DNA from: Selaginella moellendorffii
Lineage: Eukaryota > Streptophyta > Lycopodiopsida > Selaginellales > Selaginellaceae
DNA length: 64,000 nucleotides
Reading direction: 5' to 3'
NCBI RefSeq assembly: GCF_000143415.4
Contig: NW_003314310.1
Coordinates: 870,611 to 934,610, forward strand
The notes beneath the pieces were generated by a model that did no database searches, had not been told where the DNA came from, and saw nothing but the letters and a program-made list of their open reading frames with translations. Positions 47,251 to 58,593 of this stretch are shown one piece after another; position 1 is the first letter of the stretch; each line of letters opens with the position of its first letter. The position numbers were made by a program, and so were the translations under genes.

Positions 47251-47646
47251 GATACTTTGGGCTTTCACCCTAAGCCTCCCTTAGTACCAGGAGTTAGTCT
47301 CTAGAACAAGTATGAAATTTATTAAATATGGAATGGCACTAGATTGTGAATCTAGAAGTAAGAACAACACCATAAGGTTCAAAGCACTCTTTACATTCCG
47401 TAGATATGCCTCTTGCACTAATCTAGACACTAACCATAAATAATACATGGATCCAGAATGGAACCAACATATTGGGCATGATACCAAAGGTGTTTGGTAG
47501 ATACAGTAAGCTACCATGTAATGATATTGAGGAACTAGACTCAATATTGTGGGGGTTTTTGATACTAGCAAGTGTAAACTAATGACAATAGTTTCTCAAA
47601 CTAGGCTAAGTCTACTTAGCAAGAAACATATAAGAATTCCTACCTT
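47251..47646 (-). repeat. Family B LTR fragment, minus strand
   Basis: Matches 31777-32165 (GGGCTTTCACCCTAAGCCTC, TTAGTACCAGGAGTTAGTC, and GGTGTTTGGTAGATACAGTA). Both LTR ends missing. Confidence 0.8.
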
Positions 47647-50241
47647 GATTGCCTTTCCCACAATCCATTAGCACCCAACACATTAGTGTTCTTGGCCTAA
47701 CTTTGCCATTTGGATTTTTTTCTATGATTCCCATGACTCTTTTCTTAGCCATTAGTCTTTTGCTCCTATCCTTGATTGTTACACCCAACAATATAGAATC
47801 GTTACCTCCATTCTCAAGATATCCTTTCAGTTCCAAAGCAAGGATTTTGTTTTGCCAAGTCCAAAGGGTATTCACCCCTAATATGTTTCTTTAGCATTTT
47901 TTGCTATGGGCTCTATCCATGACCCACTTTGTGACCCTCTGATGGGTCTCTTATAAATATTACTTTCTTCGGACTCACTATACCATCGCATTGACACAGT
48001 TCATTTTCCTTAAATGTCCTTCCCACTTAGTCATCTTGACCAAGGCACATTATCATCAATAGTTCAAATCAACACTTTGAACTAGGAACCTTATTCTTTA
48101 ACCTCACAAGGACCTTATCTTTATTTTAGTCATAAGATCACCTAGTGATTTAATCTTGACACCTTAATAGGTTTGCCAATAGGTACTAGGTCTTCTAGAT
48201 ATTTGAGTTAATGACCATGACCCCGAGGGCATCCCCCACACTTGGTGATGCGCCCAAGTCAGCCCTTCCGGGCAAGGGTCCATAGCAACTAAGACTGGGT
48301 GTCTCCATCTCATTCACCATGTCCTTGGTGCCACATGCACCAAAGTGTCCAAGTTAGATATGCCAAACTTTCACACTAAGTAAATCTAACTATGCATTAT
48401 AACTCTGGGGCATCCCTTGCTTGGCGGTGTGCCCAAGTTAGTTTCCTTACTAAGAGTCCATGACCACCGAAAAATAAGTGTCCTCATATTCCAAACCATC
48501 ACCCTACCCTAGTGAATTGGGATGTGAACCCAAGCACTAGAGGGTCGAGACTCGAACCTAACCTCCGTATATGCATCTACGGATAGCATCATACAGGATG
48601 CCTGGCGTGACTCCCCACGCTGGTGCACCAATTTATACTTGAAACGCGCTATAAATCACCGTTTAGAAACTTAGTTCTTCCGCACTACCAAGTCCTTTCA
48701 CTTGACATATCTGTGATCATGTATGGATTCCTTCATGCTTGATCTTGGGCCACCCTTTTTGAAGTTAGCACCTTCAACTACGGTATTTTTTCCCTCGACT
48801 TGCCAATCTCATTTAGCAAGTCATTTGGCCAGTAACATGGTTCATGCATAAGTGTAAAAGTCTTTAACTATCGACTTTCGTTCAAAGCCCTTCTTTTGAA
48901 CACTCGGGAATTACTTCCCCAACCTTGATAGCCTTGCCTCATGGCAAGCTTCAAGACCACGTTTTTGCTGCGCCACTTTGATTTTGCGCACTCTAGGAAC
49001 CATTTACACTTGGCTTTCTAAGTACTTATCTACCTAGAATTGTCTTTGGGAACCTTCAAGGAACTTTGTTCTTTAGCTTGCTAAGGCTTCTCCTTTTTGC
49101 AAGCTCTCTAATCACCATATGGTTTAATATGGATAATTCCACATTTTAGACTCTTCATGGCATCACGATTGTTAATAGCAATCCGCTCGAGCACCCATTT
49201 GATTCTCCACTCCTAACTTGCATAGCCACTTTTGGTTATGCTTTTCGATTCCTATGGTTCGGTTCCATCACTTTACTACTTGCTTTTTGGCCTTATATGT
49301 TTCCTTCGGTTATTCTCCTCCAAACTAAAAGGATAGCTTTGCACTTTCTAATATGCCTTAGTAAGTATTTATAGGGATGAACCTACCTGATAGCCTAAGG
49401 AGTGGTTCCTCAATCTGGGTATGCTCACCTTGTAATCCCACACACCAAGATTAACATTGCTACTTATGAGCTTTTATATGCCCATCATTAGCCTTTGCCA
49501 AAATCCTTTTTTGGTTTTGTATAATTTGGGTAGATGGACTTCTCCTGTCTTCACAACCTTGGACGTTTGGATAACATCTCATATCCATTGTTCGCTAAGG
49601 ACTTAGTCCCTTGGGCCTTATCTAATTCCCTCATGACACCAAACACCACTTCCTGGTTTTTGTAAAGTGTTTAGGTATCCTAATGATAGCTTTTTTTGAC
49701 AATAAGCATTCCCTTTATAACATTAACTTACTATATTGCAACATAAGCAATTTATCCCCCTATAAGGGTATATTCAACTTCCTTATCCTAATAAGAAGTA
49801 TTGGGTAGTTACCTTCTATCAGTTTAATTAATTATTTTGCACCTTTTACTTTGTTGCCTTATAATTATCAAGTTCTATAACTCATTGCTGGTGCTTTCAC
49901 ACCTCCATCATTATTTGGGTCACCACACTGCAACTGAATGCCTTCCAGCTTAGGCTATGCCATTCCCATTTCCATTAGTATTCCTTTAGGAAGGGGTTTT
50001 TATGAACCCACCAACTTGACCTCAAAGCATCGCACTTTGGCACATTTAGTGTCTCCACACCATCAGCTCCATGAGTTTACCTTTATGACACTTCTTACTT
50101 GTGTCTAGGTCTTTTCCAAGACCAATACAATCATTTCTTATACGAACTATCCATTAATACTGCACCATATAGTTTACCCACAACTTTGTATCAAAGTTGC
50201 TTTCTTCTGGGAACCTCTTTCCCGCGACTTTAGTATAGCAT
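47647..50241 (-). mobile_element. Family D internal sequence, inverted, non-coding
   Basis: No readable protein. Its right end (AAAGTTGCTTTCTTCTGGGAA at about 50194) is the reverse complement of 54614-54634, and 48055-48300 matches the reverse of 16620-16860. So this is the interior of a D-family element on the minus strand, abutting a plus-strand D LTR at 50242. Confidence 0.6.
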
Positions 50242-50463
50242 TGTGAGACACAAAATCCCTAGACCCCAAAGTGGAGTTGAAAGGGTGCCATGTGGTAGTG
50301 GCCGAAGCAAAAGCTAAACGAGCGTAACACGTTTGGACTAAAAGGCTCCGACTTGAGAGGTTGAGAGCGGGAGTGGAACTCCCAACGGAGTGCTCAAGGA
50401 ACGAGCATGAAGCAAGCAATAAGCAAGGCTCCAAAAAGTGACCCAAAGGGACCAACACATGAC

Positions 50464-50960
50464 ACGTGGAAGTGTCCGAGATGGACCCAAAGTGGAGTTC
50501 GAGATGGACCCGAAGTGGAGCCCGAGATGGACCCGAGATGGAGTCCGAAGTGGAGCTCGAGATGGAGTCCGAGATAGAGTCCGAGGTGGACCGAGATGGA
50601 GTCCGAGATGGAGTCCGAGATGGAGTCTGAGGTGGACCGAGACGGAGTCCAAGATGGAGTTCGAGATGGAGTCCGAGGTGGACCGAGACGGAGTCCGAGA
50701 TGGAGTCCGAGGCAGACCGAGACGGAGTCTGAGATGGAGTCCGAGATGGACCTGAGATGGAATCCGAGATGGAGTCCGAGAAGGACCGGAGATGGAGTCT
50801 GAGGTCGAGACCGAGACCGAGACCGAGACCGGGACCAGGACTGGGACCGAGACCGAGACCGAGACCGAGGCCGAGGCCGAGTCCGGGTCCGAGTCCAAGT
50901 CCGAGTCCGAGTCCGAGTCCGAGTCCGAGTCCGAGTCTGAGTTCGAGTCTGAGAGGGTGA
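50464..50960. repeat. Purine-rich minisatellite in D LTR unit 1
   Basis: About 12-bp units of the type GAGTCCGAGATG / GAGGTGGACC, passing into 6-bp units GACCGA and GAGTCC. Almost pure G/A with regular C on the plus strand. Confidence 0.9.
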
Positions 50961-51984
50961 AAGCCCAAAGCATTCGTCTCCCAGACCCTGGGGGGTTTGG
51001 TGAGCTCCAAAAGTATAGTAAGGGGGAGGATTGCAGTGGAGCCAGTTTGGCCAGGAAAGGCTAGTTTGGCCCAGAGAGGCTGCACCCAGTGTTGGGTGAT
51101 GAGCTGACCACTGGGAAGTCCAAGACTAGAGTGAACACGGACCGACAAGCGGGGTAGCTTGGTGAAGTGTTCAAGAGCCGGCTCTAGTTCCCCCGGGAGA
51201 TTGTCTGGCCAATGCTCCTAGTCCAAGTGTGGGTGGCACTACCTACTTGGATACCTAGTGTGGCTCAATGGAACCTCGCTCTAAGCCCATGGCTAGAGCA
51301 CCTAAAGGCGAAAGGCAGGGAGAGTACCCACGAGGCCCGCGTAGGGCCACGGTGTTCCGAAATGTCGTCCCAAAGTCCCAGACTGTGGAAAGGAAGAGGA
51401 GTAGTCCTCTAGTGTGGTGACCAAGGACACGGTCACACAGGGAGGAAGTCCTAGAGGACAGTGGGACTTAGTGGTCGGGCCCGTGGGCCTTGATCCAGTG
51501 GTAGTGTTGGCGAGCACGGCCAAGGACGAAAATAGACTTGGTGGGGATTGGAACGGAGACATTGGAGAAGGCTAATCCCTATGTCTGCGGGCATCCTAAG
51601 GATGCTAAGGAGCGGATCTGGGATGATCACCCATGGATGGATGGCCCAGTCTTTGAGTGACGGGACTGGGATGCAGTGGTGTCAGACCATCGTTGTGACC
51701 AAGGTGAATGGACATGGCCTTAGCATAACAGGCTGATATGTTGGTGGTACCTTGGGTGTGAGACACAAAATCCCTAGGCCCCAAAGTGGAGCCGAAAGGG
51801 TGCCATGTGGTGGTGGCCAGAGCAAAAACCAAACGAGCGTAACACGTTTGGACTAAAAGCCCCGACTTAAAAGGTCGAGAGCGGGAGTGGAACTCCCAAC
51901 AAAGGGCTCGAGGAACAAGCACGAAGCGAGCAATAAGCGAGGCTCCAAAAAGAGACCCAAAAGGACCAACACATGACACGTGGA

Positions 51985-52550
51985 AGTGGAGTCCGAGATG
52001 GACCCGAGTTGGAGTCCGAAGTGGAGTCGGAGATGGACCCGAGTTGGAGTCCGAAGTGGAGTCTGAGATGGACCCGAGTTGGAGTCCGAAGTGGAGTCTG
52101 AGATGGACCCGAGTTGGAGTCCGAAGTGGAGTCCGAGATGGACCCGAGTTGGAGTCCGAAGTGGAGTCCGAGATGGACCCGAGATGGAGTCCGAGATGGA
52201 GTCCGAGATGGACCCGAGATGGAGTCCGAGATGGAGTCCGAGGTGGACCCGAGATGGACCCGAGATGGAGTCCGAGATGGAGTCCGAGGTGGACCCGAGA
52301 TGGACACGAGATGGAGTCCGAGATGGAGTCCGAGATGGACCCGAGATGGAGTCCGAGATGGAGTCCGAGATGGACCCAAGATGGAGTCCGAAGTCGAGAC
52401 CGAGACCGCGACCGAGACCAGGACCGAGACCGAGACCGAGACCGGGACCGAGACCGGGACCGAGGCCGAGGCCGAGACCGAGCCCGAGCTCGAGTCCGAG
52501 TCCGAGTCCGAGTTCGAGTCCGAGTCCGAGTCCGAGTTCGAGTCTGAGAG
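51985..52550. repeat. Purine-rich minisatellite in D LTR unit 2
   Basis: Same unit types as 50464-50960 with different copy numbers, including a run of a 35-bp higher-order unit at 51985-52165 (GACCCGAGTTGGAGTCCGAA, then GTGGAGTCYGAGATG). Confidence 0.9.
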
Positions 52551-53744
52551 GGTGAAAGCCCAAAGCGTTCGTCTCCCAGACCCTGGGGGGTTTGGTGAGC
52601 TCCAAAAGTATAGTAATGGGGAGGACTGCAGTGGAGCCAATTTGGCCAGGAAAGGCTAGTTTGGCCCAGGAAGGCTGGACCCAGTGTTGGGTGATGAGCT
52701 GCCCACTGGGAAGTCCAAGACTAGAGTGAACACGGACCGACAAGCGGGGTAGCTTGGTGAAGTGTTCAAGAGCTGGCTCTAGTTCCCCCGGGAGATCGAC
52801 TGGCCGATGCTCCCAGTCCAAGTGTGGGTGGCACTACGTACTTGGATACCTAGCGTGGCTCAACGGAACATCGCTCTAAGCCCATGGCTAGAGCACCTAA
52901 AGGCGAAAGGCGGGGAGAGTACCCATGAGGCTTGCGTAAGGCCACGGTGTACCGAAATGTTGTCCCAAAGTCCCAAACGGTGAAAGAGAAGAGGAGTAAG
53001 CCTCTAATGCAGTGACCAAGGATACGGTCACATGGTGAGGAAGTCCCAAAGGATAGTGGGACTTAGTGGTCGGGCCTGCGGGCCTTGATCCAGTGGCAGT
53101 GTTGGTGAACACGGCCATAGATAGAAAAGGGACTTGGTAGGAACTGACAAAGGGATATTGGGGAAGGCTATTCCCCATGTCTATGGGCATCCTAAGGATG
53201 CTAAGGAGTGGATCTAGGATGACCACTCGTGGACGGATGGCCCAATCTTGGAGAGACGGGATTGTGATGCAAGTGGTATTGGATCACTAGTGCGGCAAAG
53301 GTGAAGGGGCATGGCCTTAGCGTAACGGGCCGATATGTCAGTGGCACCTTGGGGTGTCAGTCATGGGATCGGACACGTGGAGCACTTGGACCAAGTGCAA
53401 AGGTGGAGTGGCACGGAGGCCATTCTTGGGGCTAGCAAGCCCCAAGTCCTAACTGGGACTTATAGAGGTTGTGAAAGAGACTCCTCCAAGTGGTCGGAGG
53501 TGCGGTTAAGTGACTAAAGTAAAATGGAAAATTTAGTCGCTTACATTGGGGTGTCGGTGATGGGATCGGACACATGGAGCACTTGGACCAAGTGCATAGG
53601 TTGAGTGGCGGGGATGCCATTCTCAGGGCTAGTAAGCCCAAGTCCAAAATAGGATTTATGGAGGTTGTGAGTGAGACTCCTCCAAGTGGTCGGAGGTGCG
53701 GTTAAGTGACTAAAGTAAAATGGAAAAATTAGTCGCCTACAACT

Positions 53745-53756
53745 TGGTATCAGAGC
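53745..53756 (+). other. Primer-binding site of the family D element
   Basis: TGGTATCAGAGC, the exact initiator tRNA-Met PBS of many plant LTR elements. Confidence 0.9.
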
Positions 53757-54690
53757 TGTTCCTTAGTTCGACTCTTATTGGTGGCCAAGCATATCACCAC
53801 TTGTATTGGAGTTGGAAGGTCCTAGATATGGACCTATCCTCGAGGAGTAGCATGTCGAGAGGACATGGCTCTCCACTCAAGTTCATGCGTGAACTTGTGC
53901 ACAATGTGGTGGATGGAAGAGGGCCAGTAAGGGAACGACTTTAGGATCTTGGGAACAGTATAAGGGTTTCCTCAGAGAGCTAAGGATGTGATCCAGATGA
54001 GCGTTTGACGCAGCAAACAAGCTAATGTAGTTGTGGTAAACAACTATAGTTGGGATCACGGGAAAGATGCAGACTCCAAAACAATAAAGGAGTCACAAGA
54101 TTACCTTTATATGGTTGAGGCTGGTACTCATAAATTTGAGACTGGAATTGTTGACCGTGGGAGGTCAAATACAGAAGAGGACACCAGTCCTTGAAATGGT
54201 AGCCGGGGTTACCTCTAATAAATGCTGGAACAACCCAAGGAGTTGGGGGTGTACTTAAAGATGAGTTAGTCCTAAGGGGCAAAGGTTAGCCCCAAGAAAA
54301 TTATCAAGTGTCAGAGTAACATTTGCAAAGATTGTCCTTGTGAGTAGGACATGAATACAAGAAATTGTATTCCAATGAGTTGGCACCTCTAAAACTGAGA
54401 CCTCACAGGTTGTTGGATTAGCAAAGTCCAAAATGCTAGATGACTCAAGCAGAGTCAGGGAATGGTCCTAAGGGATTGGTTGGAGCATTTGGACCGAGGT
54501 GTATGGTGCCCCATGAGGTATGGGGAGGATCATAAGATCCAAGTATGAGAACAGTAGGTATCTCATTAATGGTAGAATGTGCCATACTAAAGTTGTGGGA
54601 AATATGTTCCCAGAAGAAAGCAACTTTGGCCCAGAGTTGGGTGCAAACACTATGGTGCGGTGCTAACGGATAGTTAGCATGAGGAACAAC
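53757..54690 (+). mobile_element. Start of the family D internal region, decayed
   Basis: Follows the PBS. A short frame MDLSSRSSMSRGHGSPLKFM then RELVHNVVDGRGPVRERL is followed by stops and may be a gag N-terminus; nothing else is recognisable. The end shares inverted similarity with about 50165-50240. Confidence 0.55.
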
Positions 54691-55155
54691 TATATTAGTC
54701 TTGAAACTCTATTTCGTTAAAGTGGGAATTGTTATTATCCCACTTGTAAAATAAGGTTTCCAAACCTTTATATAGTATATAAATATAACAAAATTCAACT
54801 GCATTGAGGCACATGCCATTTTATTTTAAACAAGGAAATGTCTACTCAATCACTTCTCCTCCCCCTGCCACTGCTTCACCTCTCTCTTCTCCTTGTCATC
54901 GTCGTCCAATTTCTTTCCATCCTTTTAATATTGGCTCAGTTGCTCCAAGTCTAGGTGGAGCCCAAGTCCCCATTCAATCTTTACTTTCCCCTTATTAATA
55001 AAACAACTTCGTAGACTTCCAATAACATGCTATAACACGCTGTAACACTTCTAGTATAATGCAAATCCTCTCAAAGAATTGTCTTTTAATATTAATACAA
55101 TGGCATGGAACCCCATGCCATAATAAGTTACATTTTTAAATAAATACATGCCATC
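54691..55155. other. AT-rich spacer at the boundary of the palindrome block
   Basis: No gene. Contains the first full copy of the 22-nt palindrome (55100-55121) and a half copy near 54812. Confidence 0.6.
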
Positions 55156-55440
55156 TCAGACTGTTATTTTTTGCCTCCAATGCCTATACAATAATCTTGG
55201 AATTTCATCACTCTCCACACTATCAGGATTTAAACCCAATAGTAATGCCATCTCTTCTCTAATACGTCCACGCTCATGTTCAGTGGTCGAAGAACCCATC
55301 CGGTTGAGCAGATTATGGAGATGCGGATAGTGCTTGGCTAGACAATATACATGCCATAAATGATGACTGGTGTCTGTCCGATCAAATGGCTTCTGATATA
55401 CCGTTCCATCTGCCATTTGGTTGATTTCTGCAGCCACCTC
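55156..55440 (-). other. Open extension beyond the stop of the FCP1-like ORF
   Basis: Directly after the TAG at 55441-55443 the same frame stays open for 95 codons: EVAAEINQMADGTVYQKPFD, HHLWHVYCLAKHYPHLHNLL, NRMGSSTTEHERGRIREEMA and LLLGLNPDSVESDEIPRLLY then RHWRQKITV. Its composition looks coding. Either the ORF was once longer and has acquired a nonsense codon, or the TAG is read through. No family recognised. Confidence 0.45.
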
Positions 55441-58400
55441 CTAGACTGGCCAGTTCTCTATCACCATCGCTTCAAGCCGTTTTGCAAGGTCCCCCAGAAC
55501 ATACGGTTTCTTCTCCCTAGTTTCCATACTGCAAGAGATGGGGTGCACTGCATATGTGTGCGTGTTTGCTGCAGTTTTAATCGGCGAGTCATCGATGATG
55601 AGGATTTCACTTGACCTAGCAGTCCGGTTCATCACTACAGCCTCTGCCTTGACGAAGATGGGCTTGCTACCCCTCACATGGACCATAGTCAAGCAATCCT
55701 CCTGCGTTAGGAGAAAGTCAAATGGTAATATTACTCGCGTCTGATCGTGCATCATCTGTAGCAACGTTAATGCATTGTGGCGCATCATGGATGTCCAAAC
55801 TCCCAATTGCAAATTGAACCCGGCCCTCTGTTTTAAGTGTCGCATGGTCATTATTAGATCCCGCAGTTTCTCCCGTGTGATTAATGTGAATCTGTCTCTT
55901 TTGACCAACTTGCGACCGCAGGCTTTGGAGGGTGCAGTGACATTCGAGGACGAGCCACGCTCATGGGAGAAAAGGACACCGTTCAGATCAAAAACGATAC
56001 AGTACTTTCGCCGTGACTCTGAAATGAAATGCGTCAGCATAAAAAATGGTACAAGTCAATTTTACCATCTACAATATTAGCGAATGGTGCTCCCGATGGT
56101 CGTTCAGAGGGTTTTGGTCGAGGAAACGTGAAGGGCGGAAATACTCTCCTCTGCAATGTGGGGTCAATCGCATCCGATGGCGTGTGGGCACATGCCATTT
56201 CAGCTGTAGACTCTGGTACAACTGGCTCAACAGTGGCATGGGGTGGTTCCGATGGTGTGTGATCACACGCCATTTCAGCTGGTGCCTCCGTTGGCAAAGT
56301 GGACATGACCGAACAGGCAGCAGGGGCGGTGTAGGGAGGTTCCAACGGCGCGTAGTCAGACGATTGGGCACACGTTGGAAATGAGGATACGACCGGCTCG
56401 GCGGCTGGGGCGGCCTCATGCGGGTCCAATGGCGCCTGGTCACCGTCAGTTGGATACGTGGACAAGATTGACTCAGTGGTATGGGCAGCATCAAGTGGAG
56501 CGTGGTCAGCTTGCTTGGCATTGATATGGATAGTAGCCTCCACCAGCTCTGATGACTCTTGCAGGCAAGTAGAGTCCACTGGCGGATCCATATGCATGTC
56601 CAAATATCTCCCTTCGATTGAGATGGTATCCTCCCGTGCTACTAAAAACAAACTCATTAGCACATTGAATCGACTATACTGTATTTACCATCAACTGCTA
56701 TTGAGGAACTAGGACCGATATCACTTGGGCGCACTGCTGATTCTGAAGGATTGGACATACGTTTCGACCCTTGCTTGGCACTATCCTTCCTCGACACTAA
56801 AGGCTAGAGTTTGTATCTTAATTCAACTGAATAATCTCTACTTACCATTTCTTCTGCGACCTACATGGACAATGTTAGAAATGGTAAAAGGTTAGGAATG
56901 GATGTACTATTATTTACCTGATGGTTTGTCTTGTATGACCTTCCTCCGCTGCTCTTTGGCCACCTCAGGCTGGCCATCGTCGTCATCATCGTCATCGTCG
57001 TTATTGTGATCGTCACCATTGTGAGGACCATCCAAGTCCTCTTCGTCCTCCTCTTCTTCATCCTCCTCTTCTTCGTCCTCCTCTTCTTTGTCCTCCTCTT
57101 CGTCCTTCTGCTCTTCCTGCTCATTATCTTTCTCTGGCTCCTCATCCCCCTCTTGCATTTCTTCCATAGGCTGCTCAGGCTGGATTGCTTGTTTTTCCAG
57201 GACCATCTTGGAAAAATCATCTGGCCGAGTCTCCATCTCAAAATACAAGACATCCATAGCCTGTTTTAGTGCGTGACCTAGGACCGTATCCTCACCCGAC
57301 TGTCTTAACATGGTTTCTGCACGTTCTTGCACCCTTCGAAGACGACGAGATGAGAAAAACGTGGCCCTGACTTGAAAAGCATCCCTCATCCATTGTACCT
57401 CTCCATTGAGATTGGGGAAGGGGAGTCCGCCATAGGAATCTGAGTCAGAAGGTGGTGACTGGCTCCTTTCACTCAGCCCTTGATCTGCAATGAATGGCAT
57501 GAGCACACACGCCATAACCGCGAGGCATTACCTATCATCTTTTCGTTGCCCTTCTTCCTTTTCGAATCAAACACCTCTGATCCCGACGACTGTCCAACGT
57601 GCTTTCGCTTTTTATGACCACTGTCAGTTTGAGCTTGGCTGGTGCTTGCCTGTTTTGCCTTTGAAGAAGTGTCTCCTGCAAGGAATGGCATGAGACCACA
57701 CGCCATTGCAAATATAATTTGTACCTCCTTTTTTCCTATTGCTTGTCTGTTTGTCCTTCTTCGACGCGCCACCAGTGCGCTTTTCAGTCCTCGTGTCTGA
57801 ATATTCACAACGATCTATAATCAAAATGGCGTGAGGCCTCACGTGACCTTACCTTGTGCAGGTTGTGAGCTCGGCCTAACATCAGTAGCTGTTAACGCCG
57901 TTTCAGCATCTGGGGGTGGCCACGCTCCTGCATACAGAGCTTGTGAGATAACATTTAAACCTAAAGTGCGTACTCACCAGGTTCGTAGAGAAGATACTGT
58001 TTTTCTTTGGCAACTGTAATTATATGCTCCATTGAAGTCACCTCTTCAATGGAGTTTGTCACCGCAACACACGGGACACCCTTGAGTAGTGCGGCTCGAA
58101 AGAATAGTCCGCCGCAGTTGTACTCGACAACGCATTTGCCCTTGGAGTCACCCGCTATTGCGTTGAAGACCCAGCTGAGCATTTCCCATGCTGCACCTGG
58201 AGCTTTCTTTGGATTCGAAAGCTCCATAGCCGTCTTCAGTTCCTCAGGCACGGGTAAATTGACCTCCCTCAGATCAATTCGATCGGCTTTGTTAAACGAA
58301 GCTGGGAAGTCACTCCAGTCCCACTCTGCTGCAGGACCAATAACAAGGGCGACTGTGAAGATGCGGACATTCGTCGGTATCTTCTTCTTAGCCATTATCC

Positions 58401-58593
58401 CATGGATCTCCCGCATCTCCTTGCCTTTCAACCGAGCCTTCACCTCGTTCAAGGCCTTCCAGAACTTGTGATAGGATTCGGAGTCGTAGATCATATAGTG
58501 GACTGAAGATTCCACCTCCGCAAGTCCCACCATTAAGTCAATGATGGAGCTGACTTCGTCTGCATGAGTGATCTCCTCGTTTGTGAAGTCCAT
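55441..58593 (-). CDS. Large acidic protein with C-terminal FCP1/NIF-like HAD domain
   Basis: Exons on the minus strand: 57978-58593, 57853-57927, 57725-57796, 57532-57675, 56918-57484, 56846-56860 (a 15-nt mini-exon), 56689-56796, 56066-56641, 55441-56018. All eight introns are phase 1 and 47-57 nt; the product is 916 residues. Residues 1-205 are unrecognised (VHYMIYDSESYHKFWKALNE; KGVPCVAVTNSIEEVTSMEH). Then come a Lys/Arg-rich stretch, an Asp/Glu tract (about 415-480), a degenerate repeat of about 25 residues (DHAPLDAAHTTE, DYAPLEPPYTAP, CDHTPSEPPHAT), and from about 726 an HAD fold: YCIVFDLNGVLFSHERG, GVWTSMMRHNALTLL, and SEILIIDDSPIKTAANTHTY. The usual DxDGT nucleophile motif reads D-L-N-G-V, so the acid/base Asp is replaced by Asn. 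Its ATG overlaps the stop of the upstream ORF (TGATG). Three of its introns contain the 22-nt palindrome. Confidence 0.72.

Larger units (their letters stand above)
50242..53741 (+). repeat. Family D LTR of about 3.5 kb built of tandem duplications
   Basis: Begins TGTGAGACACAAAATCCCTA and ends CGCCTACA three bases before a PBS. The first 1,515 bp (50242-51756) are repeated at 51757-53352, the repeat again starting TGTGAGACACAAAATCC. A unit of about 195 bp (53353-53550, starting GGTGTCAGTCATGGGATCGG) is then repeated at 53551-53741. TG...CA termini and the PBS define the LTR; the 3' LTR is not in the window. Confidence 0.8.

Noticed and set aside
48540-48630. Minus-strand GGTTCGAGTCTCGACC resembling a tRNA B box
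   Set aside because: No matching acceptor, D or anticodon arm around it; it lies in non-coding family D sequence.
50174-52821. Long minus-strand open frames of 324 and 322 codons (SDSISDSISG / GLGLGLGL)
   Set aside because: They are reverse readings of the purine minisatellite in the D LTR; other frames are also open and composition follows the repeat unit.
56931-57269. Plus-strand hydrophobic frame (IVIIVIVVIVIV) suggesting a membrane protein
   Set aside because: Antisense of the Asp/Glu tract of the 916-aa protein.
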